Notes: generated from the sequence alone by a model not told the origin. 64,000 nucleotides of DNA from CAYNFR01 sp964616755 (GCA_964616755.1 CAZTSI010000003.1:1-64000), one strand, 5' to 3'; shown: positions 42,300-52,070, counted from the stretch's first letter. Numbers and translations are program-made.

Positions 42300-42896
42300 A
42301 TGAATAAGCAACAAATTAATCACGTATGTATCCTTGATCGAAGCAATACGGCTCATCACGATAAGGTTAGCCTGATAGATGCTTACTACGATAGTGTTGA
42401 TCACCTTCGGACGTTAGCTCGAATGAATACTGATCAAGATCATCGCATTACCCTCGTAACGATGCAAAAAAACGCAGTTTGCATTCCTTTCTTTGCCATT
42501 TCAGTGTTCGATGATAGGGTCTATCAGTCGATCGAGCCTGTGGCCTCAGGGGGTACTCCACTTTATGATTGTTTGGCTCAGACTATCGGTATGATCAGAG
42601 TAGCAGACCGCTTGACGACTACAGATAAAGCCTATCGATTTACTTTATTTACAAATGGTAGAGATACGGCCTCAACAAAGTATACCGCTGAGGGGATTTC
42701 ATTGTTACTCAATTCCTTGCCTAATCCAAAGTGGGCTTTCACGATGATAGGATATTCTTCATTTACATCTACCTATGCCGAACAGATGGGCATTCGTCAA
42801 GTGTGTGTGTTAAATAATAAGCGCAAAAATTCAGTATTGGCCTTGCATTTATCACATTTATTACGTCAGAAAGGGTTTCAGATTCAAGCGGCTTAA
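42300..42896 (+). CDS. VWA-like domain protein with incomplete MIDAS
   Basis: A 198-residue protein resembling a stand-alone von Willebrand A domain of the type often found beside toxic-metal or regulatory loci. The first MIDAS strand reads CILDRSNTAHH instead of D-x-S-x-S, the Thr motif is present in GGTPLYDCLAQT, and the last Asp position reads FTNGRDTAS (Asn for Asp). Metal binding may therefore be weak or lost. There is no signal peptide, so it should be cytosolic. It stands alone; function unknown. Confidence 0.6.
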   Translation: MNKQQINHVCILDRSNTAHHDKVSLIDAYYDSVDHLRTLARMNTDQDHRITLVTMQKNAVCIPFFAISVFDDRVYQSIEPVASGGTPLYDCLAQTIGMIRVADRLTTTDKAYRFTLFTNGRDTASTKYTAEGISLLLNSLPNPKWAFTMIGYSSFTSTYAEQMGIRQVCVLNNKRKNSVLALHLSHLLRQKGFQIQAA

Positions 42897-42940
42897 TTTC
42901 TTTTGCTAGCTTTGGATCGACATTATTAATACGCGTACTT

Positions 42941-44242
42941 ATGATACTATTGTTTCTATTGAGTTTTTTTACGCCAACGTTACCGGTGACAGATGATCTA
43001 ACATTGCGCATTAGCCGTATTGTCGATCAAGAATTAGGAGAGTTAGTGGCTTTTTATAAAGAATTGCATCAAGACCCTGAAGTAAGCCTTAATGAAGAAA
43101 AAACTTCTGCGCGTCTTGCAATCGAAATGAGAAAATTGGGATTTGAAGTCACTGAAAGGGTAGGCGGATATGGTATCGTTGCTATCTTAAAGAATGGACA
43201 AGGTCCACAGTTGTTGTACAGAACGGATATGGACGCATTGCCGATGCTCGAAAAAACAGGTTTGCCATATGCCAGCACCAAGCAAATTGAGTATGAAGGC
43301 GGCAATGTCGGAGTTATGCATTCTTGTGGTCACGATATGCACATGACAACCTGGTTAGGCACTGCCAAAGCTATGGTTCAAATGCGCGATGAATGGTCGG
43401 GGACGCTGATGATGATAGGACAGCCAGCAGAAGAAATCGGAGCTGGAGCTGGTATGATGTTAAACGCAGGCTTGTATGAACGCTTCGGTGTGCCCGATTT
43501 AGGTTTTGGAATCCATTGTAGTCCTGTAATTTCGGCGGGCAAAATTGGTGTCAGTGCAGGGTTTAGTATGGCCAACACAGAAAGCGTTGATATCACTGTA
43601 TTTGGTGTCGGTGCACATGGGGCATCACCGCATATGTCCATTGACCCCATTGTCGTCGCCAGTATGATGATCATGGAGATACAGACGATTGTCTCGCGAA
43701 ATATCAAACCAATTGATGATGCTGTGATCACCGTTGGCGCCATCACAGGTGGAACAAAACACAATATTATCCCCGATGTCGTTCATCTCAAATTGACCGT
43801 TCGTACATATCGTCAGGAGGTGCGAGAGTTGATCCACCGACGTCTTAAGGAGATAGCCAAAGGCACAGCGATAGCCGCCGGATTACCTGAAGACAAATGG
43901 CCAATTGTCCAACCTTCTGAATCGTATACTCCTGCTAATTTCAATCATCTCGCCCTTACACAATCTGTTAGAAAATCGGCAGCCACGGCTTTAGGAAAGG
44001 AGAATGTAGTAGAGGCTGAGCCTCAAATGGTGGGTGAGGACTTCTCTAGGTATGGCCAAACAGAACATAAGGTGCCCACAGTTTTGTATTGGTTGGGCAC
44101 AGTGCCACCATCGGTGACTATTACTAATAATTTACCAGGACTTCATTCCCCATATTATTTTCCTGATCCAGAAAAAAGTCTGTCCACAGGTGTGACGTCA
44201 ACTACAAAAATTTTGATTGATCATTTCAAATCTGGCATCTAA
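42941..44242 (+). CDS. M20 family metallopeptidase/amidohydrolase, exported
   Basis: A 433-residue M20D-type hydrolase (IAA-amino-acid hydrolase, hippurate hydrolase and N-acyl-amino-acid deacylase group). A hydrophobic N-terminus (ILLFLLSFFTPTLP) suggests export. Metal ligands and catalytic residues are in RTDMDALPM, MHSCGHDMH (Cys and His), GQPAEEIGAGA (Glu-Glu) and LHSPYYFPDPE near the C-terminus. The dimerisation domain follows GVGAHGASPHMSIDPI. Substrate unknown. It converges with the DUF6702 gene. Confidence 0.87.
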   Translation: MILLFLLSFFTPTLPVTDDLTLRISRIVDQELGELVAFYKELHQDPEVSLNEEKTSARLAIEMRKLGFEVTERVGGYGIVAILKNGQGPQLLYRTDMDALPMLEKTGLPYASTKQIEYEGGNVGVMHSCGHDMHMTTWLGTAKAMVQMRDEWSGTLMMIGQPAEEIGAGAGMMLNAGLYERFGVPDLGFGIHCSPVISAGKIGVSAGFSMANTESVDITVFGVGAHGASPHMSIDPIVVASMMIMEIQTIVSRNIKPIDDAVITVGAITGGTKHNIIPDVVHLKLTVRTYRQEVRELIHRRLKEIAKGTAIAAGLPEDKWPIVQPSESYTPANFNHLALTQSVRKSAATALGKENVVEAEPQMVGEDFSRYGQTEHKVPTVLYWLGTVPPSVTITNNLPGLHSPYYFPDPEKSLSTGVTSTTKILIDHFKSGI

Positions 44243-44252
44243 ATGCGCCTTC

Positions 44253-44275
44253 TAAAGAAAGGCTCATTTTCTTTA
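44253..44275. terminator. Possible bidirectional terminator between convergent genes
   Basis: TAAAGAAA, seven-base loop GGCTCAT, TTTCTTTA in the 43-bp gap between the M20 peptidase and DUF6702 genes. The stem is A+T rich and thus weak, but it could serve both strands. Confidence 0.35.
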
Positions 44276-44285
44276 AGCTGACAGG

Positions 44286-44777
44286 CTAATTAACCAATGA
44301 CAGGATCTTTGTCGTTTGACTTTTGTCAAAGAGAAAATGCACTGCCCATGCCTTTTGACCGTCGTTTCCATGAATAGTTAGGATGTTCTTTTGCATGGGG
44401 AAAAGTTCCATAAGAAAATCCGCTTTAATTGTGATTTTCTCCGCCGAACCGTCTATAGTCGCATTGAATCCAATGACAAAAACTTCAGCTGTTTGCTCTA
44501 CCACTTCAAATTTCACTGGAATCTTTTCATTCTCTATGATCCATTCAAAATGTTGAATAAAGTAATCGGATAAAAAGGGCTTCACTTTTGACCAATCGTT
44601 GGTGTCCATCTGCCCAAAAGATCTTAAAACGTCCCGAAGATTATCTTCAAAAACATTGAATTTGCCGTGAATACTTTGTGTCGTCAAATGGGCTTTGATG
44701 GGAGATAAATAAATACTGTGTTCTTCAGCAAGCTCCATACTCCCTATCAGCCAAAGAAAAACCATAAATTGCATCAT
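44286..44777 (-). CDS. DUF6702 family protein
   Basis: A 163-residue protein with a hydrophobic N-terminus (probably a signal peptide to about residue 16). The mature part follows the DUF6702 pattern of Bacteroidota: HSIYLSPIKAHL near the start, then KFNVFEDNLRDVLR, a middle FKLN-like beta segment and a C-terminal NILTIHGNDGQKAWAVHF. These are periplasmic proteins of unknown function, often beside peptidases. It converges with the M20 gene. Confidence 0.65.
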   Translation of the reverse strand: MMQFMVFLWLIGSMELAEEHSIYLSPIKAHLTTQSIHGKFNVFEDNLRDVLRSFGQMDTNDWSKVKPFLSDYFIQHFEWIIENEKIPVKFEVVEQTAEVFVIGFNATIDGSAEKITIKADFLMELFPMQKNILTIHGNDGQKAWAVHFLFDKSQTTKILSLVN

Positions 44778-44900
44778 GAATTAAGAATCATATCTAAGAA
44801 TAAGAGCAGCACATCTCAAGCTACCTAATCAAACACTTTTATCAAATATATCGCTTTTTATGCCATGATCTTGCGTACATTTAAGTCATAAAACGAATCT

Positions 44901-45470
44901 ATGATAAGAACCGTTACCGCTATCATGGCTCTTTGCTATCTACTAGCATGTCAATCAAAGGAACATTCTACCAAGGCAGTTGCAAATGCTTTAACAGAAC
45001 CAACTAGCATAATAGATTATGACGCTCGACTAAAGGAATTGGATATCGTATTGCCTACTCCCTCCAAGCCTGTTGCCAATTATGTGAATGCTGTTAGAAC
45101 AGGAAATCTCTTGTTCTTGGCAGGTAAAGGGCCGAATCTACCTGATGGCGGATTCGTGACAGGCAAGGTAGGTAGGGACCTAAGTATAGAAGAAGGATAC
45201 GAAGCGGCCCGATTAGTGGGGATAGCACAATTGGCCGTTTTAAAAGCTGAATTAGGCGATCTAAACAAAGTAAAACGCATAGTAAAAGTATTGGGTATGG
45301 TAAACTGTGATAGTGACTTTGCGAACCAACCTGAAGTCGTTAATGGATTCTCTGATTTAATGGTAGAAGTCTTTGGCGAACGGGGCAAGCATGCGCGATC
45401 TGCTGTAGGTATGGGATCCCTGCCCCGAAATATCGCTGTAGAAGTAGAGGTAATTGTTGAAATCGAATAA
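44901..45470 (+). CDS. Lipoprotein with RidA-like domain
   Basis: A 189-residue protein with a lipoprotein signal peptide (lipobox LLAC, C17), followed by a linker and a Rid-fold domain (about residues 50-189) of the YjgF_like_1 type: PVANYVNAVRTGNLLFLAGKGP, VGIAQLAVLKAELGDLNKV, and the C-terminal HARSAVGMGSLPRNIAVEVEV with the catalytic Arg retained. RidA proteins normally work in the cytosol as imine/enamine deaminases, so a membrane-anchored extracytoplasmic one is unusual. It lies 11 bp before the hexosaminidase gene, also a lipoprotein, suggesting one transcript and a shared compartment. Confidence 0.8.
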   Translation: MIRTVTAIMALCYLLACQSKEHSTKAVANALTEPTSIIDYDARLKELDIVLPTPSKPVANYVNAVRTGNLLFLAGKGPNLPDGGFVTGKVGRDLSIEEGYEAARLVGIAQLAVLKAELGDLNKVKRIVKVLGMVNCDSDFANQPEVVNGFSDLMVEVFGERGKHARSAVGMGSLPRNIAVEVEVIVEIE

Positions 45471-45481
45471 ATAAAAATGTA

Positions 45482-48004
45482 ATGTATAAAATCTACATAA
45501 TCAGTATTTTATATCTCTTTATTGCTTGTCAATCCACAGACAAACCGTCCCCAGCAATGGAGGGAGTGTACTTAGATTGGCATATATCTGAGGTGGATAT
45601 GTCGAAGTATCGCTCCGATATTCGAATGGTCTTGCGAAATGAGACAGATAAGTCTTTTGCTGCGGGTGATTGGTCTCTCTATTATAATCAAATGGCGGGA
45701 AGTGTAGACGCAGCTAGTTTGCCAAAAGGACTAGACGCGAGACGCATCAATGGAGAGTACCACGTAATTAACTCACTTAATACTTGGGCGATTCCGGCTA
45801 GAGATAGTTTGGTGATAGTTTACCAATTAAGGGGGATCGCTGGAAGAGAATGCATGGGGCCAGTTGGAGCCTTTATCCATGAAGAAAGTTCCAATTCTCA
45901 ATATCCTATCGAAACAAAAGTAATCTGGCAAGGACTCGTAAACAAGGAGCGTTTCGGTATTCCTACGACCCAAAGTCGTTATGAAGAGTATTCCGACCAA
46001 CGACTATTAGATAAAAAAGATGTTAGCTGGATCGTACCTACTCCTCATTCCTTAACTTCTGCCGAAGGGTTGGGATTGGCCATCGCGGGAGAGTATAGTT
46101 ATCTGTTGCCTCAAGCTTTTTCTTCGATTAGTGGTGTTGTGGAGACCTTATTTAGCAATGAAGGTATTGCCACGCTTCGTCAAGTGAATGCAAATCCGTC
46201 TATTTCGGTTATTCAAGACACAGAGCTAAGTAGCGAGCAATATGAATTAGAGATCAATGGTGGTATAATAAGAATAAAGGCGGGCGATAGGGCAGGTGCC
46301 TTTTATGCTTTTCAATCATTAGCCCAGGTCATGTATCACGCCAATAGAGAGGGTATGCAGAATCTTCCATTTATCTACGTTAAAGACAAACCGCGTTTTG
46401 AATACCGAGGGTTGCATTTAGATATTGGTCGAAACTATTTTGATGTCGCTAAAGTCAAGCAGTTAATCGACTTTATGGCCTTGTTCAAGTTGAATAAATT
46501 TCATTTCAATGTGACCGAAGACGAAGGATGGAGGCTTGAGATACCGGATCTTCCTGAGTTGACAGAAGTTGGGTCAAGGCGTGGGTTTACCAAAGATGAA
46601 TCAGATAGATTAAATCCAGCCTATGGTTCAGGACCTGATGTTAATAATCCTAGAGGAACTGGATATTTTACTCGACAAGAATTTATTGATTTGCTTATAT
46701 ATGCGCAAGAGAGGAGTATAGAAGTTATTCCAGAAATCAATGCCCCTGCTCATGCTCGGGCGGCAATTATTAGTATGAAAGCGCGGTATGAGAAATATCG
46801 CAATCAAGGTGATATGGCCAAAGCCGAGGAGTATTTATTGCACGACCCAGATGACAAGAGTGAGTATTTATCCGCTCAACAGTTTAATGATAATGTGATA
46901 TGTGTATGCCGTGAAAGTGCTTTTGTTTTTGTTCAGAAGTTAGTCGACGAGATAGCATTGATGTATCAGGAAGCTGGTGTGCCTATGAATATTTTTCATG
47001 CCGGTGGAGATGAAATTCCCTATGGGGCATGGCAGAAATCGCCCATGTGCGATCAGTTTTTGCGCAATAATAAGGAAGTCAGTACTACCGACGGATTACA
47101 TGCGTATTATATCAAGCGACTTTTGCAAATGCTCAAAAAGTACAATACTCGCGTAGGAGGTTGGGAGGAAGTTGTTCTACTACATGGACCTGATGGGCAT
47201 AATTCTATCGATATTAATACAGGATTTGTGACCGATCGTGTACTACCGTATGTCTGGAATGCCTCCTGGGGATCCGGTCGAGAAGACATGGTCTATAAGT
47301 TGGCCAATATAGGTTATGATGTGGTCATGAGTAATTCTTCGGCTTATTATTTTGATATGACGAATGATAGAGATCCTGAAAATTTTGGATTGAATTGGTC
47401 AGGGTATACAAGTTATAAGGATATGTGGAGTACAGAGCCATTAGATATTTTTAAATTAGGCAAGACAGATAGTGGCGGCTCAATACTCACAGATGAAGAA
47501 TTGGCAAAAAAGGTGAGACTGCGTCCAGATGCCCAAAAGCGTTTCTTAGGTATCCAGGCACAATTGTGGACAGAAACGATAAGAAGCGAGGCTATTTTTG
47601 ACGAGATGATGATGCCTAATCTACCTATTTTTGCCCAGAATGCTTGGTCGCAACCTTCACAATGGATAGATAATACAGAGAGAACACAACAACAATTTGA
47701 CCTTGATAATGCATGGAACATGTTTGCCAATGCCATAGGTCAACGTGTGTTACCGATAATGACAGATCTGTTTGGTGGTATGGAGTCAGAATTGCCTAAG
47801 CCTGGCGCTATTATTAAGGATGGTAAGCTTTATGCCAACTCCTTGTTTCCAGGTATGGTCATTCGATATACGACAGATGGAAGTATTCCTGATGCTAACA
47901 GCCCAATATATAGCAATGAAGTGGAGGTAAAAGCGGATGCTAGAATAAAATTAAGATCATTCGACCATAAAGGAAGAGGCGGACGTATCAGTAGCATTGA
48001 ATAA
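45482..48004 (+). CDS. Family 20 beta-N-acetylhexosaminidase lipoprotein
   Basis: An 840-residue exported lipoprotein (lipobox FIAC, C16). Order: N-terminal carbohydrate-binding-like domain (to about 170), a GH20b-type domain (about 180-310), the GH20 catalytic barrel (about 315-690; FHFNVTEDEGWRLEI, the catalytic D510-E511 in FHAGGDEIPYG) and a chitobiase-like C-terminal domain (MVIRYTTDGSIPDANSPIY). It should remove terminal GlcNAc/GalNAc from chitin or glycoprotein glycans by substrate-assisted catalysis, outside the inner membrane. Its stop codon touches that of the convergent Smr gene with no base between. Confidence 0.92.
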   Translation: MYKIYIISILYLFIACQSTDKPSPAMEGVYLDWHISEVDMSKYRSDIRMVLRNETDKSFAAGDWSLYYNQMAGSVDAASLPKGLDARRINGEYHVINSLNTWAIPARDSLVIVYQLRGIAGRECMGPVGAFIHEESSNSQYPIETKVIWQGLVNKERFGIPTTQSRYEEYSDQRLLDKKDVSWIVPTPHSLTSAEGLGLAIAGEYSYLLPQAFSSISGVVETLFSNEGIATLRQVNANPSISVIQDTELSSEQYELEINGGIIRIKAGDRAGAFYAFQSLAQVMYHANREGMQNLPFIYVKDKPRFEYRGLHLDIGRNYFDVAKVKQLIDFMALFKLNKFHFNVTEDEGWRLEIPDLPELTEVGSRRGFTKDESDRLNPAYGSGPDVNNPRGTGYFTRQEFIDLLIYAQERSIEVIPEINAPAHARAAIISMKARYEKYRNQGDMAKAEEYLLHDPDDKSEYLSAQQFNDNVICVCRESAFVFVQKLVDEIALMYQEAGVPMNIFHAGGDEIPYGAWQKSPMCDQFLRNNKEVSTTDGLHAYYIKRLLQMLKKYNTRVGGWEEVVLLHGPDGHNSIDINTGFVTDRVLPYVWNASWGSGREDMVYKLANIGYDVVMSNSSAYYFDMTNDRDPENFGLNWSGYTSYKDMWSTEPLDIFKLGKTDSGGSILTDEELAKKVRLRPDAQKRFLGIQAQLWTETIRSEAIFDEMMMPNLPIFAQNAWSQPSQWIDNTERTQQQFDLDNAWNMFANAIGQRVLPIMTDLFGGMESELPKPGAIIKDGKLYANSLFPGMVIRYTTDGSIPDANSPIYSNEVEVKADARIKLRSFDHKGRGGRISSIE

Positions 48005-48490
48005 CTATAGTAAGAGAACCTCTGTCGCCCCGCCATCATTCATGAGATGGTAGGACTTGACACGGTCATTGTTGTCTAAGATATGGTGCACCTCTTTGCG
48101 CAGTTCGCCTAAGCCTTTGCCATGAATAATGGTCACAGAGATAAAGCGATTTTCGATGGCCGCAGACAAGAACTCTTGGCACATATTCAATTGAGCACGC
48201 AGGATCATTTGGGGCTCTCTGGACAGACGAATATCATTTTGATTAATGTGCAAATCTATTTGGCTGGAGGTTAAACATCTCGGTTTTTTTGTACTGAGTT
48301 CAGCCTCCAAGCGCTGATCATCTATTTCTTCTGGGGCGGCCACGGTCACATTTTCTATCGTGGTCAGGATAATACCATCTTTCCATTTTATGCGCAACTT
48401 CCCAGATGGATTCTGACCTTCATAGGTACCAATTTTACCCGATTTTAAAAGTTTGAGTCGTTCGCCTATCCAAAGCTCATCGGTATCCAT
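48005..48490 (-). CDS. Smr-domain protein
   Basis: A 161-residue protein with an N-terminal SH3-like small beta region (about 5-50; RLKLLKSGKIGTYEG) and a C-terminal Smr domain (about 77-161): QIDLHINQND with the D-L-H motif, and IIHGKGLGELRKEVHHIL with the H-G-x-G motif. Smr domains are nucleases found in MutS2 and on their own; this stand-alone type in Bacteroidota resembles DUF2027 proteins. Gene function is not known. Confidence 0.85.
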   Translation of the reverse strand: MDTDELWIGERLKLLKSGKIGTYEGQNPSGKLRIKWKDGIILTTIENVTVAAPEEIDDQRLEAELSTKKPRCLTSSQIDLHINQNDIRLSREPQMILRAQLNMCQEFLSAAIENRFISVTIIHGKGLGELRKEVHHILDNNDRVKSYHLMNDGGATEVLLL

Positions 48491-48563
48491 ATGTAGAGAT
48501 TTTATTACTTTTAACCATAAGCGTAGAATGTTCTCTAACTGACTAACTATAAAAATAGTTCAA

Positions 48564-49328
48564 ATGCGGATCATAGATTTGTCTAAAACGATACGTTATA
48601 ATTCGGGTGACCCCTCGTTTATGCAGGTTAAAATTAAGCATAAGCCTCACCGCCGAGCGCGATGGTTATTGCGCATCTTTGGATTACCGTTCAGATTGTT
48701 TCCTACAAACTGGCAGGGTTGGGCGGATGATACGATTAAGAATATGGGCGTGCATAGTACAACACATATGGATGCACCTTGGCATTATCATCCCTACTGT
48801 GGAGGCAAACCAGCAAAAACGATTGATCAAATTCCCTTAGAATGGTGTTTCGCAGAAGGTATCCTAATTGATATGCGACATAAGAAGGATTTCGACCCAA
48901 TCACCCCCTTGGATATAGAAACTTACCTTTTTGAGCAACAATTGACGCTGGCCTCGGGGATGATCGTTTTAATCATGACTGGACGTGATCAACATATGGG
49001 GAATAAACGTTTTTTTACACATGGTACGGGGATGAGCGCAGCTGCAACCCATTGGCTCATCGATCGAGGGATCAAGATTATGGGTATCGATCAATGGGGA
49101 TGGGATTTGCCGTTGCCCCATTTAATAGAACAAGCTAAACGCACAAATAATAAAGAGCTATTTTGGGAAGCGCATTTGGTAGGTAGAGATCGTGAATATT
49201 GTCATATGGAACAACTGACCAATTTATCTGCATTACCAAAAGTCGGCTTCAAAGTATGCGTTTTTCCATTGAAAATAGAAGGTGCGTCCGCAGCACCGGC
49301 AAGAGTGGTAGCACTTGTAGACGACTAA
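48564..49328 (+). CDS. Cyclase/kynurenine formamidase-like metal hydrolase
   Basis: A 254-residue member of the cyclase family (KynB-like): MRIIDLSKTI at the start and GVHSTTHMDAPWHYHP at about 63-78, where the His and Asp residues of H-x-x-x-H-x-D bind the metal. MTGRDQHMGNKRFFTHGTGMS and GIDQWGWDLP are also typical. The reaction is probably hydrolysis of an amide or lactone; KynB would act on N-formylkynurenine, but no tryptophan-degradation genes are nearby. It converges with cimA, with three bases between the stop codons. Confidence 0.8.
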   Translation: MRIIDLSKTIRYNSGDPSFMQVKIKHKPHRRARWLLRIFGLPFRLFPTNWQGWADDTIKNMGVHSTTHMDAPWHYHPYCGGKPAKTIDQIPLEWCFAEGILIDMRHKKDFDPITPLDIETYLFEQQLTLASGMIVLIMTGRDQHMGNKRFFTHGTGMSAAATHWLIDRGIKIMGIDQWGWDLPLPHLIEQAKRTNNKELFWEAHLVGRDREYCHMEQLTNLSALPKVGFKVCVFPLKIEGASAAPARVVALVDD

Positions 49329-49331
49329 ATT

Positions 49332-50933
49332 TTAGCTTTCTTGACGGTTCATCAACAACTTGTATCGATAAGAATCTACTAGAGCTTCCCAGCTCGCTTC
49401 GATAATATTCGGATCTGCTCCACTCGTCCACCAGCTGGATTCTCCATCCGTTGATTTGACAAGGACTTGTGTAATAGAATCTGTACCCATATTGCTTTGC
49501 AGAATTCTCACCTTGTAATCTGCCAATCGGACAGGCCTCAATTCAGGAAAATGAGCGCCGAAGGCGATTCTTGCGGCACTATCCAAGGCACCTACCGGGC
49601 CACTCGATTCTGCTACACTAATTTTCATTTCTTTTTCTCCAGCCACTCTGAGCTTGACGACAGCTTCAGATATATTTCTTCCAGTGCCTCTCACTACTTC
49701 TGATATGATCCTATAGCTCACGAGTTCGAATATGTCTTTTATGCCAAAGAAATATTCATACACTAGCACCACAAACGAAGCATCAGCATTTTCAAAGGCA
49801 TGGCCTTCATTTTCTAACTCCTTGAGCCGCTGCAAGAATCCGCGCATGTGTGGCGATTTTTCATCGATACTTATGCCAAGTTCCTTAGCCTTCATCACAA
49901 TACTACTGCCCCCCGCCATATCCGAAAGTAGTATACGCTGCGTATTGCCTACTTCTTCTGGTCGGATGTGTTCGTAGCTATGGGAAACCTTTTTTGCAGC
50001 ATTTGCATGAACACCTCCTTTGTGCGCAAAGGCACTTTTCCCAACAAAAGGTTCTTGTTTCCATGGTACTTTATGGGCTAATTCGTCGGCTTTATTGGAG
50101 AGTTTCTTTAGTTGGTTCAAATTAGCTGCGCAATTCAAAGAATAGCCTTGTTTGAGAGCTAAATTAGGAATGATGCTCGTGAGGTTAGCGTTTCCGATTC
50201 GCTCGCCATAGCCATTTAGAGTGCCTTGAACCATCATTGCACCTCCTCTCACTCCCGCAATAGATACCGCCACACCTAAACCACAATCATTATGACAATG
50301 CACCCCAATAGGTGTAGATGCGAATCTCTGACGTACATGTTCTACAATGTTTTCCATCTCATGTACTTGAGTTCCGCCGTTTGTGTCACATAAAACAATG
50401 ACCGAAGCTCCACCTTCTACGGCCGCTTCTATGGTTTTGAAAGCGTAGTCGGTACTGTCTTTATAGCCATCAAAGAAATGTTCAGCATCATAGATAACTT
50501 CTTTTTCTTTGGATTTGAGATATTGCACACTTTCACGAATCATCGCCAAGTTTTCTTCAGGGGTTGTGTTTAGTACTTCTAGTACATGAAGCAGCCAAGA
50601 TTTTCCAAAGATAGTGATCACCGGGGTGCCAGCCTCTAGCAATAGTTGCAATTGAGTATCTTTTTCAACGGGAATGTCTGAACGGCGGGTTGAGCCAAAA
50701 GCGCATATTTTTGCATGGTGGAAGGTTATTGATTTTGCTAAATCAAAAAATTCCATGTCACGAGGATTAGAGCCCGGCCAACCACCTTCTATGTAGTCTA
50801 TGCCAAACTCGTCCATAGCGCTAGCTAGAAGAACTTTATCCTTAGCAGAGAAGGATATACCCTCTCCTTGTGTTCCATCTCGAAGAGTAGTATCATAGAT
50901 GAATACTCTTCTACTCTGGGTTCGTAGATTCAT
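49332..50933 (-). CDS. cimA: Citramalate synthase
   Basis: A 533-residue enzyme of the isopropylmalate/homocitrate synthase group. YDTTLRDGTQGEGISFS at 13-29 with the R-D pair, IGVHCHNDCGLGVA with the metal-binding H-x-H, TLNGYGERIGNAN, and the C-terminal LeuA regulatory domain ending in SWWTSGADPNIIEASWEAL point to the CimA type, which makes (R)-citramalate from pyruvate and acetyl-CoA for isoleucine. This length and the C-terminal string separate it from LeuA. No other leu or ilv genes are nearby. Confidence 0.9.
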   Translation of the reverse strand: MNLRTQSRRVFIYDTTLRDGTQGEGISFSAKDKVLLASAMDEFGIDYIEGGWPGSNPRDMEFFDLAKSITFHHAKICAFGSTRRSDIPVEKDTQLQLLLEAGTPVITIFGKSWLLHVLEVLNTTPEENLAMIRESVQYLKSKEKEVIYDAEHFFDGYKDSTDYAFKTIEAAVEGGASVIVLCDTNGGTQVHEMENIVEHVRQRFASTPIGVHCHNDCGLGVAVSIAGVRGGAMMVQGTLNGYGERIGNANLTSIIPNLALKQGYSLNCAANLNQLKKLSNKADELAHKVPWKQEPFVGKSAFAHKGGVHANAAKKVSHSYEHIRPEEVGNTQRILLSDMAGGSSIVMKAKELGISIDEKSPHMRGFLQRLKELENEGHAFENADASFVVLVYEYFFGIKDIFELVSYRIISEVVRGTGRNISEAVVKLRVAGEKEMKISVAESSGPVGALDSAARIAFGAHFPELRPVRLADYKVRILQSNMGTDSITQVLVKSTDGESSWWTSGADPNIIEASWEALVDSYRYKLLMNRQES

Positions 50934-51148
50934 TGTTTACCCTTTCATGACGATAGCTTTCATCTTATACCCACCATTATACCATTGTGAATATGAAAAC
51001 TACTTGATTCTTATGATGACTTGCGAATATAAAGCATAGCCATCAAATGCGATCATAGTAAACGGAATCAATCGCGATAATCTTCTTAAACATCCCTTTT
51101 GTACAAGATCATGCCCCATCAACAAAGGATAAAGAGAATTATCTTGAC

Positions 51149-51871
51149 TTACTTTTTATCTTGCTTTGCAAACACCTCTTTTAGAAGTGGTGTGGTTCTG
51201 AGAGACTTATTTTTGCGGATACCTTCTTCTTTGCTTTGAACCAATCCAAACATTCCATCTAAGGCTTTATTGTTTACGTGGTCATCTAAGGCTGGATTCA
51301 TTTTTTTGACTAAAGGTATTTTGTTGTAGGCATTAATGGCGGTCGCCCATAGTTCACGAGCTTTGACTTCATCTAGTGCTGCCTGTATTACGGGCATAAA
51401 TTCACCATATAATTGTTTTCGAGAAGTGCCTTCGAGGTACCTAGTGGCTGCATCAGTATTGCCTGTTAATATATTCATGGCGTCAGCAAAGCTCATTTGC
51501 TTAATAGCATTTAAAAATATAGGTCCAGCCTTTTTCGCTGCTAACTCGGCGGCTTCATTCATTTTTTTGGTAAGGTCAGACTCAATATTTTCAAATCCAG
51601 GCACCATTTTTACTTTAGAAACAACACTTTTAGCCTCGTCAGGTACAAGAATCTTGTATGGGCTCGCAAAATAGCCATCTTCTTGTGATAGCGAACTGAC
51701 GGCCTCATCAACACCAATTTTTAGGGCTTCCTTGAGACCATCGCCTATTGCCCCTTGATCACCGCTCACAACTGCTTTTGCTTTATCGAGCATCTTGCCC
51801 AATTGAGCATTTAGACCCGAAGATAATAGGCAAGAAATTGCGAGTAAACCTAAGTGTTTATATATATTCAT
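51149..51871 (-). CDS. DUF4197 family exported protein
   Basis: A 240-residue protein with a signal peptide (about 1-22, ending GLNA). The mature sequence is the DUF4197 pattern: GLKEALKIGVDEAV, YFASPYKILVPDEAK, GPIFLNAIKQMSFADAMNILTG, ATRYLEGTS and the C-terminal NNKALDGMFGLV. It is predicted all-helical and periplasmic. Function unknown. Confidence 0.82.
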   Translation of the reverse strand: MNIYKHLGLLAISCLLSSGLNAQLGKMLDKAKAVVSGDQGAIGDGLKEALKIGVDEAVSSLSQEDGYFASPYKILVPDEAKSVVSKVKMVPGFENIESDLTKKMNEAAELAAKKAGPIFLNAIKQMSFADAMNILTGNTDAATRYLEGTSRKQLYGEFMPVIQAALDEVKARELWATAINAYNKIPLVKKMNPALDDHVNNKALDGMFGLVQSKEEGIRKNKSLRTTPLLKEVFAKQDKK

Positions 51872-52070
51872 AATAGTAACTTTTTATTTATATGCAAATA
51901 ACTATGTATTGAGCGAAAAGATTTTGTCCGGCAAACAATTTAATAAATTATTAAGCTGCCTCCTTGATAAGGCAGACATTCGGATTAAACAACGTAGTAT
52001 TCACTGGTTCTGAAATAAAACCTTAAATTCGCGCCTTTCATAAAACCGAGGAAAGAATCCTAGTCCTGAA

